A stretch of DNA of 64,000 nucleotides from NCBI RefSeq assembly GCF_013003915.1, contig NZ_JABAIV010000003.1, positions 310,001 to 374,000 on the forward strand, read 5' to 3'. A program made the position numbers and the translations under genes. Below are positions 26,324-33,384 of the stretch, one piece after another. Numbering within the stretch: position 1 is the stretch's first letter; every line of letters begins with the position of its first letter. The notes under the pieces were generated by a model. The model saw only the letters and a program-made list of their open reading frames with translations. It was not told the DNA's origin and did not search any database. This DNA is from Telluria aromaticivorans (GTDB lineage: Bacteria; Pseudomonadota; Gammaproteobacteria; Burkholderiales; Burkholderiaceae_D).

Positions 26324-27430
26324 TTAGCCCAGGCAGATTCCAAGCTCGAGCGCGGTGCGGATTGTGTCGCCGTCCAGCGGGACCCGCCGGCTGCGGCCGG
26401 CCAACTGGGCCAGCGGCACGGTGCCGATGTCCTGCCCGCCCAGGGTCACCATGACGCCGGACTCGCCGCGCGCCAGCGCGCGTACGGCGGCCGCGCCGAA
26501 ACGCGCGGCGACGACGCGGTCGAAGGCCGACGGGCTGCCGCCGCGCAACAGGTGGCCCAGCACCACGCTGCGGCATTCCTTGCCGCAGCGTTCGGCCAGC
26601 CGCGCCTCGACCCAGGCGCCGATGCCGCCCAGGCGTTCGGCCTGGCCGATCCCGGCTGTGGCCTGCACCGCGCGCGCGCCGCCGCGCGGCTGCGCGCCCT
26701 CGGCCGCCACCACGATGGCATGGCGGTGGCCGGCCGCGTCGCGCCGGGCAATGGCAGCGGCGACCGCATCGATGTCGAAATCGATTTCAGGCAGCACGAT
26801 TGCATGGGCGCCGGCCGCGATCCCCGCGTGCAGGGCGATCCAGCCGGCGTAGCGGCCCATCACCTCGACCACCATGACGCGGTGCTGGCTGTGAGCGGTG
26901 GTGTGGAGGCGGTCGATACATTCGGTCGCGAAGCCGACGGCGCTGTCGAAGCCGAAGGTCTGGATGGTGTGGTCGAGGTCGTTGTCGATGGTCTTGGGCA
27001 CGCCCACCACTACCAGCCCGTGCCGGTGCAGGCGCTCGGCAATCTCCATCGAGCCGTCGCCGCCGATGGCGACCAGCGCATCGAAGCCGCGCTTTCGCAA
27101 CAGCGTGGCCAGTTCGCCGCAGCGGTCCTGTTCGGCCATGCTGCCGTCGGCCTGGCGCACCGGGAAGCGCAAGGGGTTGCCACGGTTGGTGCTGCCGAGG
27201 ATGGTGCCGCCGAGATGGCCGATGCCCTGCACCGCGTCGGCCGATAGCGGCACGACCGGCTCGCCCAGGCAGCCGGCCGGCGCCAGCAGGCCATTGAAAC
27301 CGTCGCGGATGCCGTGGCATTCCCAGCCCAGCCGGCCGGCTGCGAGTACCACGGCGCGTATCACGGCGTTCAGGCCGGGCGCATCCCCGCCGCCGGTGGT
27401 GATCGCGATGCGGTTAGGGGGTGGATCCAT
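26324..27430 (-). CDS. 6-phosphofructokinase (PfkA superfamily), donor uncertain
   Basis: A 368-residue enzyme that phosphorylates fructose 6-phosphate. It has GGGDAPGLNAVIR at the phosphate loop, IGGDGSMEIA, PKTIDNDLDHT with the catalytic Asp, and MGRYAGWIAL. The donor-determining positions are mixed: Gly in GGDGS fits ATP, while Lys in PKTIDND fits pyrophosphate enzymes; some actinobacterial ATP enzymes share this pair. The start at 27430 follows CGAGGTCCC. It lies within the stress island near usp, nhaA and PHA genes, so it may serve glycolysis at low oxygen. Confidence 0.88.
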   Translation of the reverse strand: MDPPPNRIAITTGGGDAPGLNAVIRAVVLAAGRLGWECHGIRDGFNGLLAPAGCLGEPVVPLSADAVQGIGHLGGTILGSTNRGNPLRFPVRQADGSMAEQDRCGELATLLRKRGFDALVAIGGDGSMEIAERLHRHGLVVVGVPKTIDNDLDHTIQTFGFDSAVGFATECIDRLHTTAHSQHRVMVVEVMGRYAGWIALHAGIAAGAHAIVLPEIDFDIDAVAAAIARRDAAGHRHAIVVAAEGAQPRGGARAVQATAGIGQAERLGGIGAWVEARLAERCGKECRSVVLGHLLRGGSPSAFDRVVAARFGAAAVRALARGESGVMVTLGGQDIGTVPLAQLAGRSRRVPLDGDTIRTALELGICLG

Positions 27431-27608
27431 GGGACCTCGCTGTGCTGCCCTCGATGCCGTATTTGGAAAATATAGCATGCGCCGGTAGCGCCGCGTGCCG
27501 CGCGCACGGCGCCAGGTTCCAGGAACGACAGTCCCGGGCGGCAGGCATCGGGACATCGGCCACGGTGCATGCAGGAATTGCACGCGCGCCCGGGTGGACC
27601 CGGCCACC

Positions 27609-27713
27609 CTACGCCGGCACGGCCGCGGGCAGCATCAGCCGCAAGGTGCCTGCCAGGATCGCCAGCGCGAAGCCGAGCATCACGATCGGCGCAGGATGAG
27701 TGACCGCTTTCAT
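27609..27713 (-). CDS. Possible small membrane protein (34 aa)
   Basis: ATG at 27713 to TAG at 27609 encodes 34 residues, MKAVTHPAPIVMLGFALAIL at the start and LRLMLPAAVPA at the end. Most of it is one hydrophobic membrane segment. It begins 15 nt after the nhaA stop and would be the second gene of that operon. The ribosome site is weak (GGGACCGCCG). The stop codon lies in a CCACCCTACG remnant of the repeat family. No homologue is recalled with certainty; chance is a real alternative. Confidence 0.4.
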   Translation of the reverse strand: MKAVTHPAPIVMLGFALAILAGTLRLMLPAAVPA

Positions 27714-27728
27714 CGGCGGTCCCGGGCG

Positions 27729-28946
27729 CTAGCGCACACTTGGCGGGTCCGCTTCGAAGTCCATGCTGTCGGGGTCGGTATCAATGGCGGTCGGCGCACC
27801 CTTCACCGTGAGCCAGGCAAAGCCGAGCACGCCGGCCGCCAGCGACGCCAGCAGGATCGCCATCTTCGACGCATTGATGAGCTCCGGCTGCCCGGCAAAG
27901 GCCAGGTTGGTGATGAAGATCGACATCGTGAAGCCGATCCCGCCGAGCAGGCCGGCGCCGGCTACATGACGCCAGGCCAGGTCGAGCGGCAGGCGGCACA
28001 GGCCTAGCCGCACGGCCGCGAAGGTGAACAGGACGATCCCGGCCGGCTTGCCCGCCACCAGGCCCAGGAAAATGCCCAGGCTGTTGGCCGACAGCAGCTC
28101 GCCGGCCCAGCCGGAGGCGGCCACGATCCCGGTATTGGCCAAAGCAAACACCGGCAGGATCAGGAAGGCCACCGGCTTGTGCAGCGCGTGCTCGAGGCGG
28201 TGCGACGGCGAGGCGCCATCGTCCTGGCTGGACGAATACGGGATCGCGAACGCCAGCAGCACCCCGGCGATGGTCGCATGCACGCCCGACTTGAGCATCA
28301 GGAACCACATCAGCGCCCCGCCCAGCAGGTAGGGCCACAGTGCCATCACGCGCAGGCGCCGGTTCATCATCACCAAGCTGCCGAACACCGCGGCGGCGCC
28401 CGCCAGGTAAATGACCGACAGCTGGGCCGTGTAGAACACGGCAATGACGATGATCGCCCCCAGGTCGTCCATCACCGCCAGCGCCGTGAGGAAGATCTTG
28501 AGCGAGGCCGGCACCCGGCTGCCGAGCAGCGCCAGCACGCCCAGCGCGAACGCGATATCGGTCGCCATCGGGATGCCCATGCCGGGCTGGGTGGGCGTGC
28601 CGCCGTTGAGCCAGAAGTGGACCAGCGCGGGCAGCGCGATGCCGCCCGCCGCCGCCACGATCGGCAGCAGTGCATTGCGCAGGTCGGACAGCTCGCCGTT
28701 CTGCAACTCGCGCTCGAGCTCGAGCCCGATCAGCAGGAAGAACACCGCCATCAGGGCGTCGTTGATCCATTGCTCGACGCTCAGCCCGGCAACGTTCACG
28801 TGCCAGAAACCAAGGTAGGACGGGCCCAGCGGCGAATTGGCGACCGCCAGCGACACGAGCGTGCACAGGATCAAGACGACGCCGCCGGCCTTGCCGGATG
28901 CGGCGAATTCCTTGAAGCTGCTGGACAGGCGCTGTTCAATGCGCAT
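27729..28946 (-). CDS. nhaA: Na+/H+ antiporter NhaA
   Basis: A 405-residue inner membrane antiporter with about 12 helices. AVMDDLGAIIVIA carries the paired Asp residues of the ion site (Asp163-Asp164 in E. coli), GIPMATDIAFALGVLALLG the unwound helix 4 region, and LLGGIGFTMSIFI the conserved helix 11. It exports Na+ in exchange for protons and helps pH and salt homeostasis. No strong ribosome site is seen before the ATG. It is followed by a possible small membrane gene. Confidence 0.95.
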   Translation of the reverse strand: MRIEQRLSSSFKEFAASGKAGGVVLILCTLVSLAVANSPLGPSYLGFWHVNVAGLSVEQWINDALMAVFFLLIGLELERELQNGELSDLRNALLPIVAAAGGIALPALVHFWLNGGTPTQPGMGIPMATDIAFALGVLALLGSRVPASLKIFLTALAVMDDLGAIIVIAVFYTAQLSVIYLAGAAAVFGSLVMMNRRLRVMALWPYLLGGALMWFLMLKSGVHATIAGVLLAFAIPYSSSQDDGASPSHRLEHALHKPVAFLILPVFALANTGIVAASGWAGELLSANSLGIFLGLVAGKPAGIVLFTFAAVRLGLCRLPLDLAWRHVAGAGLLGGIGFTMSIFITNLAFAGQPELINASKMAILLASLAAGVLGFAWLTVKGAPTAIDTDPDSMDFEADPPSVR

Positions 28947-29260
28947 GATGGCGCCCGTGCAGCACCGGGGCCGTCGAGGAGGAAGCGGAAAGCGATGGAG
29001 TGGCTGGATGGCGGGAGGGTAGGCTGGTGTGCATTCTGGATGGCCGTGATCAGGCCGCGTGGCGGCCCGACCGGCGCGAATCCTGTCGTACCCCTTTTGG
29101 TACGATCACCCTTGATAAATTATAACTCTGCCGGCATGCCGCGGGCGCAGCATTGGATGCCGGCTTGCACTGCCCGACCGGCGCGCCCTCCTGGTCGAAT
29201 TCGGGCGTGCGGGCCTGAAAGCGCGTAAGCTGGACCCCGACCAATCCAGACGGAGTCCGT
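28947..29260. other. Intergenic region between nhaA and usp, with a palindrome
   Basis: No gene is seen here. It must hold the divergent promoters of nhaA and the usp gene at 29261. TCGTACC at 29086-29092 and GGTACGA at 29099-29105 form a 7-bp inverted repeat around CCTTTT. TTGATAAATTATAA at 29112 has one good FNR half-site only. Confidence 0.4.
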
Positions 29261-29746
29261 ATGTTCCTCGAGAGAGTATGTGTCGCCACGGATGGCTCCG
29301 ACCTGGCCGTCAGGGCCGCCCAGATGGGCGCCCTGCTTGCGCATGCAGGCGCCGGGCGCATGGTCGCGGTCTCGGTCGCGCAACCGCATTTCTCGACAAG
29401 CGGGGCCGGTGCCGCGCTGCCCGATGCACAGGCCGAGTTCGAGCGCGCCCGCCAGGCCGCCCAGGCGCACGTCGAGACGGTCGAACGTATCGCCCGCGCC
29501 AGCGGGGTCAGCTGCGAAACCGCCACGCCGCTGTCCTCGACGCCCGGGCCCGCCATTCTCGAACTGGCTGAAGAAAACGGCTGCGACCTGATCGTGATCG
29601 GCACCCATGGCCCGAACGACGCCAACCGGCTGTTCGCGGGCAGCGTCGCCCAGTACGTACTCGCCAATTCCACGATCCCGGTCCTGCTCCTGCGCGATCC
29701 GCGCGAAGCCGCGCCGCCCGATTTCATCGAAGACGGCCAGGCCTGA
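29261..29746 (+). CDS. Universal stress protein (single Usp domain)
   Basis: A 161-residue Usp protein (MFLERVCVATDGSDLAVRAA). The nucleotide loop GTHGPNDANRLFAGSVAQ has the expected Gly and Ser positions. CGGAGTCCGT precedes the ATG. Its 3' end overlaps, on the opposite strand, the remnant of an alcohol dehydrogenase gene, and the next usp lies beyond in the other orientation, so this part of the island has been rearranged. Confidence 0.92.
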   Translation: MFLERVCVATDGSDLAVRAAQMGALLAHAGAGRMVAVSVAQPHFSTSGAGAALPDAQAEFERARQAAQAHVETVERIARASGVSCETATPLSSTPGPAILELAEENGCDLIVIGTHGPNDANRLFAGSVAQYVLANSTIPVLLLRDPREAAPPDFIEDGQA

Positions 29747-29837
29747 GCGGGCGCCCCCTGCCGGCGACCGGCACCGGCTTGCGGTCGAGCACGATACGGC
29801 CGGGCCCGGCGAACACTGCGGCATTCATCATCTGCAT
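29724..29837 (-). pseudogene. N-terminal remnant of a zinc alcohol dehydrogenase
   Basis: ATG at 29837 with the strong site AGGAGGCCGT encodes MQMMNAAVFAGPGRIVLDRK then PVPVAG, a typical zinc alcohol dehydrogenase N-terminus. After about 26 residues the similarity ends, and a TGA follows 11 codons later inside the opposite-strand usp gene. The rest of a roughly 340-residue enzyme is gone. It follows the hemerythrin-usp operon at 33 nt, so it was probably the third gene of that operon before a deletion or inversion. Confidence 0.6.
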
Positions 29838-29870
29838 ACGGCCTCCTGCGGGTGGCGTGCGCTGCGGCGC

Positions 29871-30707
29871 TCAGCGAGCCATCAAGACCGGCACTGCAGC
29901 GCTGCGCAAGACGGTGCTGCTGGTGCCGCCAAGAATCAGTTCACGGAATTGCGAATGGCCGTAGCAGCCCATCACGATCAGGTCGTCGGCCTCCTGCGCC
30001 GCATAGGCCAGCAAGGCATGGCCGTCGTCCACGCTACGGCCCAGGGCGATAACATCGGCGCGCACGCCGTGGCGCGCAAGGAATGCCGACAGGTCTGCCT
30101 GCTGGCGCGCGTCGGCCAGGTCGATGTCGTCCGTCGTGTGGAAGGACACGACGCGCACACGGGCGGCGCCTTGCAGCAGCGGGATGCAGGCGCGCAGTGC
30201 GGCCGAGGCTTCGCGGCTGCCGTTCCAGGCTACCAGGACATGCTGTCCGGGCGCGCGCGCGACCGGCGTGCACGGCACCACCAGTACCGGCCTGGCACAG
30301 GTGAACACCACGTATTCAGGAATCCGCCCGATTGTCTCGCTCAGGGCCTCGCCCACATCATCCTGGCTGACCACCACCAGGTCGCTGAACCGGGCCAGCC
30401 TGGCCAGCGCATCGCTGACGAGGTCGCATACCAGGCGCGTGTCGAACGACACGCCGGCCGCCTGTGCGAGCGCACTGAACTGCTCGAGCGCACGGCTGGC
30501 CTTCTGCTGCAACGGATCGAAATAGCTGGCCTCCAGGCTGCCGGCGGCGGCATGGTAACCATGCGGGAACACTTCGCGCGAGACACCGGTGGCGGCGACG
30601 CCGACCAGGTGCGCATCGTGCGCCTTGGCCAGCTGGGCGGCGATGCCGATGCGTGCAGGAGCATGGCGCGACAGGTCGGCGTGCACGACGATCGTCTTGT
30701 AGCTCAT
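29871..30707 (-). CDS. Tandem-domain universal stress protein
   Basis: A 278-residue double Usp protein (MSYKTIVVHADLSRHAPAR). The second domain ends with VMGCYGHSQFRELILGGTSS, a good nucleotide loop; the first has a degenerate loop. It resembles the tandem protein at 22101 in size and layout. It overlaps the upstream hemerythrin-like gene by 4 nt (ATGA), so the two are translationally coupled. It was probably followed by a zinc dehydrogenase that is now a remnant. Confidence 0.92.
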   Translation of the reverse strand: MSYKTIVVHADLSRHAPARIGIAAQLAKAHDAHLVGVAATGVSREVFPHGYHAAAGSLEASYFDPLQQKASRALEQFSALAQAAGVSFDTRLVCDLVSDALARLARFSDLVVVSQDDVGEALSETIGRIPEYVVFTCARPVLVVPCTPVARAPGQHVLVAWNGSREASAALRACIPLLQGAARVRVVSFHTTDDIDLADARQQADLSAFLARHGVRADVIALGRSVDDGHALLAYAAQEADDLIVMGCYGHSQFRELILGGTSSTVLRSAAVPVLMAR

Positions 30708-31138
30708 CGCACGCGCTCCCTGCCTGTCCCGGCGCGCGCGGCGCCGGCGGCGCGTCCGTGCCGGTGCGCGAGCAAGGTGCGCTGCGCCGTCGCCAGCACG
30801 CGCAGGGCGCTGAACCGGTGCAGCGACAACAGGGGACGCAGCGCCGCGACTGCGGCGCGCGCGGTGGCAGGCTCTCCCGCCTCGACCTGCGGCAAAGTGT
30901 GGTGCAGGGCCGCCAGCAGCAATGCATTGTCGCGGCGCTGCTCGCGCAGGCCGGGGTAGCCGGCCGCTTCCATCAGGGTTTCCTCGTGCCGGAAAGCCGT
31001 TTCGATCTCCGCGACCAGCAGCGTGAACAGGGTCGGAAACACCTGGTCCGACGCTGCGGCGGCCTCGCCCACCCGGGACAGCAGCCGCTTGCGCGCATGC
31101 GCCAGCGCGCGCACCGCACTGTGGGGGCCGTGCGCCAT
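30704..31138 (-). CDS. Hemerythrin-like protein, partly degenerate
   Basis: A 144-residue all-helical protein starting MAHGPHSAVRALAHARKRLL. FRHEETLMEAAGYPG matches the HxxxE helix of bacterial hemerythrins (a di-iron O2-binding fold), and LHHTLPQ and LSLHRF may give further His. The usual His of the HxxxH helix is replaced (REQRRDN), so a full di-iron site is doubtful. The TTG at 31177 is a possible longer start. Coupled to a usp gene by a 4-nt overlap, it may sense oxygen or NO for the stress island. Confidence 0.7.
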   Translation of the reverse strand: MAHGPHSAVRALAHARKRLLSRVGEAAAASDQVFPTLFTLLVAEIETAFRHEETLMEAAGYPGLREQRRDNALLLAALHHTLPQVEAGEPATARAAVAALRPLLSLHRFSALRVLATAQRTLLAHRHGRAAGAARAGTGRERVR

Positions 31139-31220
31139 TGATGAATAGAGAGCATACGCGGCACCTGCATTTGACAATGATCGAAGTCTGTGCAGACTCC
31201 CCGTTTAATAGCTCCGTGTG

Positions 31221-31237
31221 TTTGATCCTGGATCAAA
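31221..31237. promoter_or_regulatory. 17-bp palindrome resembling an FNR box
   Basis: TTTGATCCTGGATCAAA is a perfect odd palindrome (arms TTTGATCC/GGATCAAA around T). It contains both FNR half-sites, TTGAT and ATCAA, but with five instead of four bases between. It is centred 91 nt upstream of the hemerythrin-like start, like the usp sites. Confidence 0.5.
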
Positions 31238-31263
31238 GATTCACCCGTCCCTGCCGAATTTTT

Positions 31264-31300
31264 CATTATATTGAAAAATATATTGTATATCGATATAATG
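31264..31300 (+). promoter_or_regulatory. Promoter and likely BigR operator of the sulfide operon
   Basis: TTGAAA at 31271-31276 and TATAAT at 31294-31299 with a 17-nt spacer make an excellent sigma-70 promoter. Inverted repeats CATTATAT (31264-31271) and ATATAATG (31293-31300) overlap both boxes, so a bound ArsR-type repressor would block polymerase. Confidence 0.7.
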
Positions 31301-31326
31301 TACTGCACCAGATCGAAAGGGCATCC

Positions 31327-31659
31327 ATGTCTACTCCACTCCACCTCGACCTGCACGACATGCGGGCCGCCGCATCGCAGGCCTGCGCTCTGCTCAAAGT
31401 GCTGGGCAACCCCGACCGGCTCATGCTGCTGTGCCAGTTGACCCAAGGGGAATATTGCGTCAGCGACCTCGAAACCCTGCTCGGGATTGGCCAGCCCACG
31501 CTGTCCCAGCAACTCGGCGTCCTGCGCGAGGAGCGGCTGGTCAGCACCCGGCGCGAAGGCAAGCAGATCTACTACCGTATCGACAGTCCCGAAGCGCTGG
31601 CCGTGATGCAGGTGCTGTACGAACAATTTTGCCTGCCATCGAAAGGAGTACACGCATGA
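31327..31659 (+). CDS. ArsR-family repressor of BigR/SqrR type
   Basis: A 110-residue winged-helix regulator. SDLETLLGIGQPTLSQQLGVLREERLV is the DNA-recognition region and TRREGKQIYYRI the wing. Cys residues in EYCVSD and EQFCLP sit where BigR/SqrR form a di- or tetrasulfide bridge, and metal-binding ArsR motifs are absent, so it should sense persulfide or sulfide and release DNA when oxidised. AAAGGGCATCC precedes the ATG. It overlaps the next gene by 4 nt and leads the sulfide operon. Confidence 0.87.
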   Translation: MSTPLHLDLHDMRAAASQACALLKVLGNPDRLMLLCQLTQGEYCVSDLETLLGIGQPTLSQQLGVLREERLVSTRREGKQIYYRIDSPEALAVMQVLYEQFCLPSKGVHA

Positions 31660-32087
31660 GTATCGACTGGATCCATTTCACGCCATGGCGCTCGCTCGCC
31701 GGCGGCCTGCTCATCGGCGCCGCCGCCGCGGCCTTCATCCTGTTCAACGGCAGGATCGCCGGCATCAGCGGCATCCTCGGAGGCCTGCTGCGCCCCGTAC
31801 GCGGGGACACCGGGTGGCGAGTCGCCTTCCTGCTCGGCCTGGCCGGCGCACCGCTTGCCTATGGCCTGGTGGCGGCACTGCCGGCGGCCAACGTCGCGGC
31901 CGATGTCCCGACACTGGTTGCGGCGGGCCTGCTGGTCGGCCTCGGCACCCGTTATGGCGCAGGCTGCACCAGCGGGCATGGGGTATGCGGGCTGTCGCGC
32001 CAGTCGCCGCGCTCGCTGGCAGCGACTGCGGCCTTCATGCTGGCCGGCTTCGCCACCGTCTTCGTCGTACGTCACCTGCCCGGATAA
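31656..32087 (+). CDS. YeeE/YedE-type sulfur transport protein, first half
   Basis: A 143-residue membrane protein with four helices. [12 protein letters not shown] and the signature [19 protein letters not shown] carry Cys residues that in thiosulfate transporters (YeeE/TsuA) relay the sulfur compound. Here the transporter is split in two genes, as often in BigR operons, where it is proposed to move sulfur compounds. AAAGGAGTACACGC precedes the ATG, which overlaps the repressor stop. Confidence 0.88.
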   Translation: MSIDWIHFTPWRSLAGGLLIGAAAAAFILFNGRIAGISGILGGLLRPVRGDTGWRVAFLLGLAGAPLAYGLVAALPAANVAADVPTLVAAGLLVGLGTRYGAGCTSGHGVCGLSRQSPRSLAATAAFMLAGFATVFVVRHLPG

Positions 32088-32097
32088 GGAAACCATC

Positions 32098-32535
32098 ATG
32101 CAGATCTTCATGGCACTCATCATCGGCCTGGTGTTTGGCGTCGGCCTGATCGTCGCCGGCATGACCGATCCCGCCAAAGTCATCGGCTTCCTCGACCTCG
32201 CAGGATCCTGGGATCCGTCGCTCGGCCTGGTGATGGGCGGCGCGATCCTGGTCGGCGCCGTCGCCTTCCGCTTTGCAGCCAGGCGCGAACGCTCGCTGCT
32301 CGGCGAACCCATGCGCCTGCCGGCGGCGACCCGGATCGACCGCCGCCTCGTGCTCGGCTCGCTCGTCTTCGGCGCCGGCTGGGGCCTGGCAGGCTATTGC
32401 CCCGGCCCGGCGCTGGCCTCCCTGGCAAGCGGCGCACGCGAACCGCTGGTGTTCAGCGCCGCCATGCTGGCCGGGATGGGCTTGTTCGAGCTGCTCGAAC
32501 GGCTCGCTGCGACCCGCTCGCGCCAGCCGGCCTGA
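32098..32535 (+). CDS. YeeE/YedE-type sulfur transport protein, second half
   Basis: A 145-residue membrane protein (DUF6691 type) with four helices. FGVGLIVAGMTDPAKVIGFLD is the typical repeat of the YeeE fold, and GWGLAGYCPGPALASL holds the conserved Cys. It should pair with the preceding gene product to rebuild the two-repeat transporter. TAAGGAAACCATC precedes the ATG, 10 nt after the first half. Confidence 0.88.
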   Translation: MQIFMALIIGLVFGVGLIVAGMTDPAKVIGFLDLAGSWDPSLGLVMGGAILVGAVAFRFAARRERSLLGEPMRLPAATRIDRRLVLGSLVFGAGWGLAGYCPGPALASLASGAREPLVFSAAMLAGMGLFELLERLAATRSRQPA

Positions 32536-32552
32536 GCATGGTGGAGGGCGCG

Positions 32553-33347
32553 ATGCTGACGGTTTCCTTGCTCGGCCTGCTGGTTGGCCTGGTGCTCGCG
32601 TTGACCGGCGCGGGCGGCGGCATCCTGGCCGTTCCGCTGCTGGTGTTCGGCACCGGCATGGGTATTGCCGATGCCGGCCCGATCGGCCTGCTGGCGGTCG
32701 GGATGGCGGCCGCGCTCGGCGCCGCGCTGGGCCTGCGCGCGGGCCAGGTCCGCTATCGCGCCGCCCTCCTGGTCGCCGCCGCCGGCATGCTGCTCTCGCC
32801 GCTCGGCCTGTGGGCGGCGCGCCTGGCCGACGCCCGCTGGCTGGGCCTGTTGTTTGCCCTGGTCCTGCTGTATGTAGCCGTCAAGACTTACCGCCTGGCT
32901 GCCCGCAATGCCACGGCGGCGCAGGCGCCGCGCGCACCGGTCTGCGTACGCATGGCGTCGACCGGCCGCTTCGGCTGGACCCGCCCCTGCGCCCGCGCGC
33001 TGGCCCTGTCGGGCGGCGCTGCCGGGCTCCTGTCGGGGCTGCTGGGGGTCGGGGGCGGCTTCGTGATGCTGCCCGCCCTGCAGCGCTACACCGACCTGCC
33101 GGTCAAGTCGGCGGTGGCGACCTCGCTGGCCGTGATTGCCCTGATTTCCGCGAGCGGTGTCGCTGCGGCCGCGGCGCAGGGCGGGATCGAATGGCACATG
33201 GCGGCGCCGTTCGCGGCGGGCGCCCTGGCCGGCATGCTGGGCGGCCGCGCGCTCGCCGCCCGGGCAGCCGGGCCCGCGCTCCAGAAGGCGTTCGCGCTCG
33301 TGTCGGCCGTGGTTGCAGCGGGCATGATCGCCAAGGCCTTGCTGTGA
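32553..33347 (+). CDS. TauE/SafE (TSUP) family sulfite-exporter-like permease
   Basis: A 264-residue membrane protein with seven or eight helices in two repeats. GAGGGILAVPLLV and GLLGVGGGFVMLPAL are the paired family motifs. TSUP proteins carry sulfite, sulfonates or related anions; in this operon sulfite export after persulfide oxidation is likely. The ATG at 32553 is preferred because GGAGG lies before it; the ATG at 32538 is possible. Confidence 0.9.
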   Translation: MLTVSLLGLLVGLVLALTGAGGGILAVPLLVFGTGMGIADAGPIGLLAVGMAAALGAALGLRAGQVRYRAALLVAAAGMLLSPLGLWAARLADARWLGLLFALVLLYVAVKTYRLAARNATAAQAPRAPVCVRMASTGRFGWTRPCARALALSGGAAGLLSGLLGVGGGFVMLPALQRYTDLPVKSAVATSLAVIALISASGVAAAAAQGGIEWHMAAPFAAGALAGMLGGRALAARAAGPALQKAFALVSAVVAAGMIAKALL

Positions 33348-33384
33348 ATTGCAGGGACAACGCAGTGCATTTTTGGGGAACGCA

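Noticed and set aside
29112..29125. TTGATAAATTATAA as an FNR box
   Set aside because: Only the first half-site matches; the second half (TATAA) does not, and the distance to the usp start is about 145 nt.
31138..31326. N-terminal extension of the ArsR-type repressor
   Set aside because: It would include the promoter and operator; the ATG at 31327 has a ribosome site and the family length.
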